Part shown: positions 1 to 5,126 of the stretch, in pieces | Layout: each line of letters begins with the position of its first letter | Numbering within the stretch: position 1 is the first letter of the stretch | Assembly (NCBI GenBank): GCA_033764865.1 | Contig: JANRIM010000157.1 | Coordinates: 1-6,371 of the forward strand | Direction of reading: 5' to 3' | Source: VFBF01 sp033764865 | GTDB lineage: Bacteria; Pseudomonadota; Alphaproteobacteria; Caulobacterales; Aquidulcibacteraceae | DNA: 6,371 bases | Made by a program: the position numbers and the translations under genes | Notes under the pieces: generated by a model | The model's database searches: none | Told to the model about the DNA's origin: nothing | The model's input: only the letters and a program-made list of their open reading frames with translations

Positions 1-1103
1 GGGCCGAGATGCGCCGGGCCGGGCGCGATGGGGGTGAGCGGCGGCGCATCGGCTGCGGCCGGCCGGCGCTGCGGCGCCTGACCGTACACATCGGAGGCCT
101 TGCGCGCCGGCGGCACCACCGTGTGCATCGTCACCACCGCCTCGTCATCGATGCCCGTCGCGACGATGGAGACGCGCATGGTCCCGTGCATCGATTCGTC
201 GAACGTGGAGCCGAGGATGATGTTGGCGTTGGGATCGACCTCCGCGCGGATCTCGTTGGCGGCGGTGTCGACCTCGTACAACGTCATGTCGAAGCCGCCG
301 GTGATGTTGATGAGCACCCCCTTGGCGCCCTTCATCGACACGATGTCGAGCAGCGGATTGGTGATGGCGCCGTGGGCGGCGTCGAGCGCGCGGTTGGGGC
401 CGGCGGCTTCGGCGGTGCCCATCATCGCGGTGCCCATTTCGGCCATCACGGTGCGGACGTCGGCGAAGTCGAGGTTGATCAGGCCGGGCATGACCATGAG
501 ATCCGTCACGCCGCGCACGCCGGAGTAGAGCACCTGGTCGGCCATCTGGAAGGCCTCGGCGAAGGTGGTGCGGTCGTTGGCGATCCGGAAGAGGTTCTGG
601 TTCGGGATCACGATCAGCGTGTCGACGTGCTTGCGCAGCTCCTGCACGCCCGCTTCAGCCAGCGCCATCCGCCGCTGTCCTTCGAAGTGGAACGGCTTTG
701 TGACGACCGCCACCGTGAGGATGCCGCGCTCCCGCGCCGCCCGCGCGATCACGGGGGCCGCGCCCGTTCCGGTGCCGCCGCCCATGCCGGCGGCGACGAA
801 CACCATGTGCGCGCCCTCCAGGAACTCCATGATCTCGGGCGTCGATTCCTGCGCCGCCGCCTGCCCCACTTCCGGGCGCGCGCCGGCGCCGAGACCCTCG
901 GTGATCGACTGGCCGAGCTGGATGCGGTTGTCCGTGCGCGCGCGCAGCAGCGCCTGCGAATCCGTGTTCGCCACGACGAATTCCACGCCCTGCAGGCGGG
1001 CGTCGATCATGTTGTTGACGGCGTTGCCGCCCGCGCCGCCGACGCCGAACACGACGATGCGCGGCTTCAGTTCGTGGAGGGACGATGCGCTCGACTGGAT
1101 CAT
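1..1103 (-). CDS. ftsZ: Cell division protein FtsZ (3' end outside window)
   Basis: Tubulin-like GTPase that polymerises into the cytoplasmic Z-ring and recruits the divisome. The minus-strand frame is open from the ATG at 1101-1103 to the window edge, giving 367 codons. The N-terminal stretch ELKPRIVVFGVGGAGGNAVN (11-30) is the first nucleotide-binding loop. The tubulin signature GMGGGTGTG is at 106-114, and the T7 catalytic loop NLDFADV at 210-216 keeps both aspartates. The GTPase fold ends near residue 318. After about 332 a Pro/Ala-rich stretch begins the C-terminal linker; the rest of the linker and the conserved C-terminal peptide are outside. The start is supported by an AAGG about 10 bases upstream and by alignment with alphaproteobacterial FtsZ. 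The gene lies 101 bases after ftsA, the longest gap in the ddl-ftsZ block, so it could have its own promoter. No frameshift or missing key residue was seen. The identification is firm; total length is unknown. Confidence 0.97.
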   Translation of the reverse strand, partial: MIQSSASSLHELKPRIVVFGVGGAGGNAVNNMIDARLQGVEFVVANTDSQALLRARTDNRIQLGQSITEGLGAGARPEVGQAAAQESTPEIMEFLEGAHMVFVAAGMGGGTGTGAAPVIARAARERGILTVAVVTKPFHFEGQRRMALAEAGVQELRKHVDTLIVIPNQNLFRIANDRTTFAEAFQMADQVLYSGVRGVTDLMVMPGLINLDFADVRTVMAEMGTAMMGTAEAAGPNRALDAAHGAITNPLLDIVSMKGAKGVLINITGGFDMTLYEVDTAANEIRAEVDPNANIILGSTFDESMHGTMRVSIVATGIDDEAVVTMHTVVPPARKASDVYGQAPQRRPAAADAPPLTPIAPGPAHLG

Positions 1104-1168
1104 GGACTGGTCGCCTTGAGGCCGCGGCGGGGGCCCATCGCCGCGCTGGCCCTGTTGCCTTTTTCACA

Positions 1169-1173
1169 GACTC
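1169..1173. promoter_or_regulatory. GANTC site (GACTC) in the ftsA-ftsZ gap, possible CcrM methylation site
   Basis: The only GANTC in the 101-base gap between ftsA and ftsZ, 65 bases upstream of the ftsZ start. In Caulobacter and relatives CcrM methylates GANTC, and methylation state together with GcrA influences ftsZ transcription. I see no convincing -35/-10 pair or CtrA-type TTAA-N7-TTAA site beside it. GANTC also occurs by chance several times within genes of this window, so a functional role is only a possibility. A 7-bp inverted repeat (1144-1150 with 1185-1191) brackets the site at a 34-base distance and is probably fortuitous. Confidence 0.25.
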
Positions 1174-1204
1174 GCACCGGGCGCGCCAGCGGGTGAAAGC
1201 AGCT

Positions 1205-2494
1205 TCAGAAGTTTTCTTTTAGCCACGTAAGGGCCCCGCCGACCTTGCGCGACACCGCGCGCGGATCGATCACCGGACCCGTGGCGGAGGCCGGCGTAGT
1301 GGCCCGCTCCAGCCCGCAGCGCACCAGCCCGGTCGCCACCGCGTATCCGCCGCCGGTCACCGAATCGTCAAACCCGCCGAACCCCAGGGGCTGGGCGATC
1401 CGCACGGGCCGCTGGAGCACGCGCGCCGCCACGGTGCGCAGCCCCGGCGTCTGGCTGACCCCGCCCGTGAGCGCGACGCCGAAGGCGGCGTCTTCCGGCC
1501 CGAAGTCGGCGGCGTCGAGCCGCCGGGCGACGCCGGCGAGAATTTCCTCCAAACGGGGCAGCAAGGCTTCCACAAACGCGCCGCGAAGGGCCATGCCGGG
1601 TTCCAGCCGCCCGTCGGCGCCGATCACGGGCACTTCGACGGCGTCCGTGGGGTCGCCTTCGCCGGTCAATCCGCCATGCAGCAGCTTGGCGCGCTCCGCC
1701 ACGGCCACACTGGTGCGCAGCCGCGCCGCGAGGTCGCGGGTCAATCGCCCGCCGCCTCCCGAAAGCGTCGCCGCGTACCGGAGCACGCCATGCTGGAAGA
1801 CGGCGACGCCGACCCCAGCTTCGCCCACATCGACGACGATCGCGCCGGTCTCCCGCTCCTCCGGGGTCAGAACGCCGTGGCCGGCCGCGAACGGCGCGGC
1901 GACGACGAACGAGGGCGCCGCGCCGGCGGCCTCCAGCGTCGCTTCCAGGGCGGCGACGGCCTCCGCGGGCGCATGGGCGAGGCAAACGTCGGCGAACAAC
2001 ATCTCGCCCTCAAGTCCCCGCGGGTCGGCGACCGGCTCCCCATCGTCCAGGCGATAACGCAAGGGGCTCGCGTGCAGCAGGCGCCGGCCCGCCAGCGGAA
2101 TGGCGCTGCGCGCCGCGGCGATGGCGCCGGCGACGTCCCGCGGACCGACGGGCCCGCGCAGCCGCACGCCGCCCTCCGCGACGAAGGAGACGAGATCGGG
2201 CCCGCCGTAGGCGGCTGCGAACGGCGGCAGTCGATCTCCCGCCATGCGCGCGGCCTGGTCGATCGCCACGCGGGCAAGATAAACTTGGCTGTCCGGATCG
2301 GGGCCCCCGCCCTCTCCACGCCGCAACGGCACGGCGGCGACGCCAAGCACATCGATGGGCAAGGCGATCTCGGGCTCCGGCTTCGCGGCCGCAATCAGGC
2401 ACACGATTTTGCCCGCGCCGACGTCGATCGCCGCGAAGGCCTGCCCGCCGATGCCCGCGTCCCGCGTAGCGAAACGTCCCTCGAAGACGCCCAC
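1205..2494 (-). CDS. ftsA: Cell division protein FtsA
   Basis: Actin-like, membrane-associated ATPase that anchors FtsZ filaments to the inner membrane and passes signals to the septal synthase. From the GTG at 2492-2494 it encodes 429 residues, close to the usual 410-440. Phosphate-1 loop AAIDVGAGK is at 21-29. The FtsA-specific 1C subdomain lies around 95-175. The phosphate-2 region is VVDVGEAGVGVAVF (220-233), and the adenosine motif ALTGGVSQTPGL is at 341-352. The C-terminus ends in the amphipathic membrane-targeting helix KVGGALTWLKENF (417-429). Phosphate 2 is unusual: the Gly-Gly-Gly-Thr typical of the family is replaced by Gly-Glu-Ala-Gly-Val. I chose this GTG over an upstream ATG at 2614 because it has a GAGG Shine-Dalgarno 5 bases ahead, lies 7 bases after the ftsQ stop, and gives a normal FtsA length. 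The upstream 40 codons read as Arg/Pro-rich antisense-like sequence inside ftsQ. Confidence 0.95.
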   Translation of the reverse strand: MGVFEGRFATRDAGIGGQAFAAIDVGAGKIVCLIAAAKPEPEIALPIDVLGVAAVPLRRGEGGGPDPDSQVYLARVAIDQAARMAGDRLPPFAAAYGGPDLVSFVAEGGVRLRGPVGPRDVAGAIAAARSAIPLAGRRLLHASPLRYRLDDGEPVADPRGLEGEMLFADVCLAHAPAEAVAALEATLEAAGAAPSFVVAAPFAAGHGVLTPEERETGAIVVDVGEAGVGVAVFQHGVLRYAATLSGGGGRLTRDLAARLRTSVAVAERAKLLHGGLTGEGDPTDAVEVPVIGADGRLEPGMALRGAFVEALLPRLEEILAGVARRLDAADFGPEDAAFGVALTGGVSQTPGLRTVAARVLQRPVRIAQPLGFGGFDDSVTGGGYAVATGLVRCGLERATTPASATGPVIDPRAVSRKVGGALTWLKENF

Positions 2495-2499
2495 CGGAA

Positions 2500-2503
2500 C
2501 CTC
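2500..2503 (-). promoter_or_regulatory. Shine-Dalgarno of ftsA overlapping the ftsQ stop codon
   Basis: On the minus strand the bases read TGAGG-TTCCG-GTG: the GAGG lies 5 bases before the GTG start, and its GA are the last two bases of the ftsQ TGA. A ribosome terminating on ftsQ covers this site, which suggests coupled FtsQ/FtsA synthesis. It also fixes the ftsA start. Confidence 0.7.
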
Positions 2504-3422
2504 ACGCCCCCCGCGGCGCGGCGGCCGGCGCCGCCAGACGGGCCGGGGCGGCCGAGAACACCTGCCGCGCCTGCGCCACCAGTTGGCCCTCCACGCGCAG
2601 GTCGAGCCGCGCATACGGCTGGTCGAGCAGGCGATGCGCCTGATGCAGACGCTCCAGCCTGTGCAGCGCCGCCACGGGATCGTGCGCCGGCAGGAGGACG
2701 ACCATCCCGTTGCGCATGTTCATGTTCCAGCGCCGATCGCCCACCCGCACGAACGCAGTGAGCCGGGCGCGCACACCGGGCAGATCCTCCACGGCGCGCA
2801 GCACCGGCTCGGCGGACGACCCCGCGCCGCGCCCGACGATGCGCGGCAAATGCACGTGATCGGATGGTCGCGCGCCATGCACGCGCTCTCCGGCTGCGTC
2901 GACGACGGAGAACGCGCCGTTCTCCTGCCAGATCGCGAAGGCGTCGCGGCGCGCTACCGTGATGCGGATGGTGGAGGGCCAGAGCCGCTCCACCGTGGCC
3001 TGGTCGACCCAGTCGAGGCTTTCCACGTTGTCCTTCACGCGGTCGGGACTGGCGGCCATGATGGACACCCGGCCCTCCGGGAGCGCGGCGGCCTCGACCT
3101 CGCGCTTTCGCTGGCCGTCCACGCCGCGCACCTCGATCGTGGCCCGCAGGCCGGCGGCCGTGGCCAGACCATCGGCGCCGGCGTAGACCGCTTCCCGCGC
3201 ATCGAACAGCGAACCGCCGATCCAGGCGGCGCCCGCGATGGCGGCGCCGCCGATCAGCAGCGCGCCGGCCAGCGTGGTTCCCGGCTTGCGCCGCTTGCGC
3301 GCCTCGGCCATCTGCGCCCACTGCGCCCCGCCTTCCAGCTTGATGCGCGCCAGCCGCGACATCTTCCGCGGCGGCGGAGGCGGGGGCGCGCGCTTGCCGC
3401 CGCGGCGTTTCACCGAGGCCAT
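2502..3422 (-). CDS. ftsQ: Cell division protein FtsQ
   Basis: Bitopic inner-membrane protein that, with FtsB and FtsL, links cytoplasmic and periplasmic divisome parts. It has 306 residues. There is a basic cytoplasmic N-terminus with six consecutive prolines at 13-18, one membrane segment at about 49-73, a POTRA domain at about 92-157 and a FtsQ/DivIB beta domain at about 158-285. The tail after 288 is Ala/Pro-rich. Family signatures include LDWVDQATVERLWPSTIRI (136-154), the following RR-AFAIWQ (158-166), the IVG-GA motif (195-200) and VRVGDRRWNM (225-234). The start at 3420-3422 is preceded by GGAGG at 7 bases spacing. An ATG seven codons further upstream lacks such a site. The gene overlaps the ddl 3' end by 13 bases and ends 7 bases before ftsA. 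Annotation is secure. Confidence 0.95.
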   Translation of the reverse strand: MASVKRRGGKRAPPPPPPRKMSRLARIKLEGGAQWAQMAEARKRRKPGTTLAGALLIGGAAIAGAAWIGGSLFDAREAVYAGADGLATAAGLRATIEVRGVDGQRKREVEAAALPEGRVSIMAASPDRVKDNVESLDWVDQATVERLWPSTIRITVARRDAFAIWQENGAFSVVDAAGERVHGARPSDHVHLPRIVGRGAGSSAEPVLRAVEDLPGVRARLTAFVRVGDRRWNMNMRNGMVVLLPAHDPVAALHRLERLHQAHRLLDQPYARLDLRVEGQLVAQARQVFSAAPARLAAPAAAPRGA

Positions 3423-4333
3423 GAGCAGTCCTCCAGGATCCACTGGACGAGCTGATCGTAGCTCATGCCGCAGTAGGCGGCCTGTTCGGGGGCGAGAGAG
3501 GTCGGTGTCATGCCAGGCTGCGTGTTCACCTCGATGAGGCAGACCTTGCCGGTCGCCTCATCCCATTTGAAATCCGATCGGGTCAGGCCGCGGCACCCGA
3601 GTGTCTCGTGCGCCAGGGCGGCCCAGCGCAGCATGCTGTCCGACATCTCTTGCGAAACCCTTGCGGGGAGTTCGTGACGCGAACCGCCGGCGGCGTACTT
3701 GGCGTTGTAGTCATACCAGTCGCCGGCGGGGATGATCTCGGTCACCGCCAACGCCCGCGGCCCGGTCTTCTCGCCCAGCACGGCGACGGTGTACTCCCGA
3801 CCGCCGATGAACTCCTCAACCAGCACGTGTTCGCCATAGCGCCAGTCGGGGTCGAGCAACTGCTCGGGCGGGCGGTTGGCGCCGTCACGGACGATGAACA
3901 CGCCCACCGAAGAGCCTTGCGCATTCGGCTTGACCACGTAGGGCGGCGTCATCGGGTGCTCCCGGGCGGCCTCGCGGCGATCCATCAAGCGGCCCTTCGC
4001 CACCGGAATCCCGGCCAGCGACAGCACGGCCTTCGCTTTGGCCTTGTCCATGGCGAGCGCGGAGGCGAGCAGGCCGGAATGGCTGTACGGCACGCGGAGG
4101 TAATCGAGCACGCCTTGCACCCGGCCGTCCTCGCCCCACTCTCCGTGCAGGACGTTGATCACGGCGTCCGGCGCGAACGCGCGGATCTGCTCCTGCCAGT
4201 CGGCGTCCTGCGGATCGACCGGGCGGACCTCGTGGCCCAGCCGCCCCAGCGCCGCCACGCAGCCGGCGCCCGTGGAGAGGCTCACCGGCCGCTCGGGGCT
4301 CAAGCCCCCCAGAAGCACCACCACCCGCGCCAT
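3410..4333 (-). CDS. ddl: D-alanine--D-alanine ligase
   Basis: ATP-grasp enzyme joining two D-alanines into the dipeptide that MurF adds to UDP-MurNAc-tripeptide; cytoplasmic. Its 307 residues match DdlB length. N-terminal GGLSPERPVSLSTG (9-22) carries the glutamate (E14) equivalent to E. coli E15. HGEWGEDGRVQG is at 63-74, the ATP-binding lysine loop KPNAQGSSVG at 135-144, and YDYNAKY at 207-213 holds the active-site tyrosine. R252 and D254 (TRSDF), and E268 and N270 (IEVNTQPGMT), supply the arginine and metal ligands, and S279 follows. In the loop before the catalytic serine (S141), Gln139 stands where E. coli has Glu148. A strong AGGGAG Shine-Dalgarno lies 6 bases upstream of the ATG. ddl is first in the ddl-ftsQ-ftsA-ftsZ run and is cut off from murB by a divergent gene. 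It probably needs a promoter in the upstream intergenic region, though I could not identify one. Confidence 0.96.
   Translation of the reverse strand: MARVVVLLGGLSPERPVSLSTGAGCVAALGRLGHEVRPVDPQDADWQEQIRAFAPDAVINVLHGEWGEDGRVQGVLDYLRVPYSHSGLLASALAMDKAKAKAVLSLAGIPVAKGRLMDRREAAREHPMTPPYVVKPNAQGSSVGVFIVRDGANRPPEQLLDPDWRYGEHVLVEEFIGGREYTVAVLGEKTGPRALAVTEIIPAGDWYDYNAKYAAGGSRHELPARVSQEMSDSMLRWAALAHETLGCRGLTRSDFKWDEATGKVCLIEVNTQPGMTPTSLAPEQAAYCGMSYDQLVQWILEDCSWPR
3430..3434 (-). promoter_or_regulatory. Shine-Dalgarno of ftsQ inside the ddl 3' end
   Basis: GGAGG on the minus strand, 7 bases before the ATG at 3420-3422, embedded in the last codons of ddl. It decides the ftsQ start and implies translational coupling to ddl, whose stop lies 8 bases past the ftsQ ATG. 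Confidence 0.75.
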
Positions 4334-4339
4334 GCCCGG

Positions 4340-4345
4340 CTCCCT
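4340..4345 (-). promoter_or_regulatory. Shine-Dalgarno of ddl
   Basis: AGGGAG on the minus strand with a 6-base spacer to the ATG at 4331-4333. It is the strongest ribosome site on the minus strand of the window, fitting a gene that is translated independently rather than by coupling. Confidence 0.65.
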
Positions 4346-4354
4346 GTTTCGAGA

Positions 4355-4373
4355 CTGAAGAAAGCGCCTTCAG
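4355..4373 (-). repeat. 6-bp inverted repeat in the ddl leader
   Basis: CTGAAG (4355-4360) and CTTCAG (4368-4373) form a perfect 6-bp stem with a 7-base loop, 22 bases upstream of the ddl start. In mRNA it would be a small hairpin ahead of the ddl ribosome site. There is no T-run after it in either direction, so it is not a terminator. It could be a protein site or chance. Confidence 0.45.
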
Positions 4374-4374
4374 G

Positions 4375-4385
4375 TTAAGGATTAA
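4375..4385. promoter_or_regulatory. Paired TTAA boxes upstream of ddl (possible CtrA-like half sites)
   Basis: Two TTAA tetramers (4375-4378 and 4382-4385) sit 3 bases apart in very GC-rich surroundings; on the minus strand one reads TTAACC. CtrA, which controls several dcw genes in Caulobacter, prefers TTAA-N7-TTAAC. The half site fits but the spacing does not. It may instead be part of a ddl promoter -10 region. The call is tentative and rests on the local AT-rich contrast and position 42-52 bases before the ddl ATG. Confidence 0.25.
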
Positions 4386-4446
4386 GCCCCCAACGCGCCG
4401 CTGGTGATGTGGCTGGCGCTGCTTTTTTCGGGGCGCGTCCGAGGGG

Positions 4447-4475
4447 GCTGGGCGCCTACTTTCAAGGCGCCCAGC
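4447..4475. repeat. 11-bp perfect inverted repeat upstream of the TIR-like gene
   Basis: The arms at 4447-4457 (GCTGGGCGCCT) and 4465-4475 (AGGCGCCCAGC) are exact reverse complements around a 7-base loop ACTTTCA. It lies 99 bases before the TIR-like start and 113 bases before ddl, in the divergent intergenic region. No T-run follows either arm, so an intrinsic terminator is unlikely. An operator or a leader-RNA hairpin are the alternatives. The pairing is read directly from the sequence; the function is unknown. Confidence 0.6.
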
Positions 4476-4500
4476 GCGCGGCGGCGGCGCCTGCCGCGCG
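4475..4500. repeat. 8-bp inverted repeat abutting the previous one
   Basis: CGCGCGGC (4475-4482) and GCCGCGCG (4493-4500) form an 8-bp stem with a 10-base loop, starting on the last base of the 11-bp repeat. Being all G/C in a GC-rich region it is more likely to arise by chance than its neighbour, but the two together would fold as tandem hairpins. Confidence 0.4.
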
Positions 4501-4562
4501 GCGATCCGTCCCTTGACGATTTGCCATGCCCGCGCGCCCCTGCGCCGGGCTAACCACCGGGC

Positions 4563-4568
4563 GGAGGG
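4563..4568 (+). promoter_or_regulatory. Shine-Dalgarno of the TIR-like gene
   Basis: GGAGGG with a 6-base spacer to the ATG at 4575. This near-ideal ribosome site on the plus strand is independent evidence that the small gene is real, and it rules out the ATG at 4526 in another frame. Confidence 0.75.
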
Positions 4569-4574
4569 AAATCG

Positions 4575-5126
4575 ATGGGGCAGGTCCTCGTGGCCTTTGC
4601 GGACGGCGACGCCGATATCGGCGCGCAGGTGGCGGCGGCGCTCGCGGATGCGGGCGTGGCGGCCCAGACGCACGCCGGCGCGCCAAGCCTGAAGGCCGAC
4701 AAGGACAGGTTCGATGCCGCATCGGCGGTCGTGCTGGTCTGGTCCCGCCATACCGCCGGTGAGGCGGCCCTGCGGCGGGAGGCGCTGGCGGCCGCGGGAC
4801 GGGGCAAACTGGTCATCGCGCGCGCCGACGCTGGCCGGCCGCCCCCGTCCCTGCGCGTCGCGCGGAGCTGGCCGGTGACCCGGGCCAACGCCGTGGCCGG
4901 GGCGCGACGCCTCGCCAAGGCGCTCGCCGACGCGAACCCGCCGAAGACGTCGAGGCCGCAGGGACGGGCGGCGGCGCCCCCGTCCGCGGACGCTGGGAAC
5001 CCCGGATCCACCTGGAAGGGCACGATCCTCATCGGCCTGATCGTGGCGGGCCTCGCCTGGGCGGCGGCGACGGTGGCGTTCGGCCCGCAGCCGCTTCCCG
5101 CGATCCGGGCGCTGCTTGGCGTCTAG
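4575..5126 (+). CDS. Small TIR-like protein with a C-terminal membrane anchor
   Basis: It has 183 residues and no name I recognise. Residues 3-118 show the alternating strand/helix layout of a TIR domain: strand VLVAFAD (4-10), helix DIGAQVAAALADAG (14-27), strand VAAQTHA (28-34), a short segment RFDAAS (45-50), strand AVVLVWS (51-57), helix GEAALRREALAAAG (62-75) and strand KLVIARAD (78-85). E69, 12 residues after S57, sits where TIR NAD+ hydrolases have their catalytic glutamate; the usual Trp-Cys pair before it is absent. A Pro/Ala/Ser linker (121-146) with Lys and Arg precedes one hydrophobic segment at about 149-168, so the TIR part is probably cytoplasmic with a short periplasmic tail. 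The gene is transcribed against its neighbours, between murB and ddl, and shares its stop-codon bases with murB. GC-rich codon use resembles the neighbours. Whether it hydrolyses NAD+, acts as an adaptor or has a division or cell-wall role cannot be said from sequence. Confidence 0.8.
   Translation: MGQVLVAFADGDADIGAQVAAALADAGVAAQTHAGAPSLKADKDRFDAASAVVLVWSRHTAGEAALRREALAAAGRGKLVIARADAGRPPPSLRVARSWPVTRANAVAGARRLAKALADANPPKTSRPQGRAAAPPSADAGNPGSTWKGTILIGLIVAGLAWAAATVAFGPQPLPAIRALLGV

Noticed and set aside
9..1196. Long plus-strand open frame of 395 codons opposite ftsZ
   Set aside because: Arg/His-rich translation without recognisable domains, exactly antisense to a clear FtsZ frame; a product of GC-rich codon bias.
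2495..2614. Upstream extension of FtsA to an ATG at 2614
   Set aside because: The extra 40 residues are Arg/Pro/Trp-rich and read inside ftsQ; the GTG at 2494 has a good Shine-Dalgarno and normal protein length.
1676..3455. Overlapping plus-strand open frames opposite ftsA and ftsQ (1676-2761, 2355-3455)
   Set aside because: Low-complexity Arg/Ala/Pro translations opposite well-conserved genes; no ribosome site or family resemblance.
3608..4378. 256-codon plus-strand open frame opposite ddl
   Set aside because: Antisense shadow of Ddl with no domain resemblance.
4395..4428. Hairpin plus T6 run resembling an intrinsic terminator on the plus strand
   Set aside because: The stem is only 5 bp with a 15-base loop, and there is no plus-strand gene upstream to terminate.
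4513..4554. TTGACG (4513-4518) and GCTAAC (4549-4554) as a promoter for the TIR-like gene
   Set aside because: The -35-like box is good, but the spacing to GCTAAC is 30 bases and a start there would remove the ribosome site. No -10 box was seen at 16-18 bases. The TTGACG alone may still matter.
4526..4762. 78-codon plus-strand open frame
   Set aside because: Different frame from the TIR-like gene, Arg/Gly-rich translation and no ribosome site.
4575..5126. Recent mobile insertion of the TIR-like gene
   Set aside because: No terminal repeats, target duplication, transposase or shift in base composition is visible, and the shared stop with murB argues for an old arrangement.
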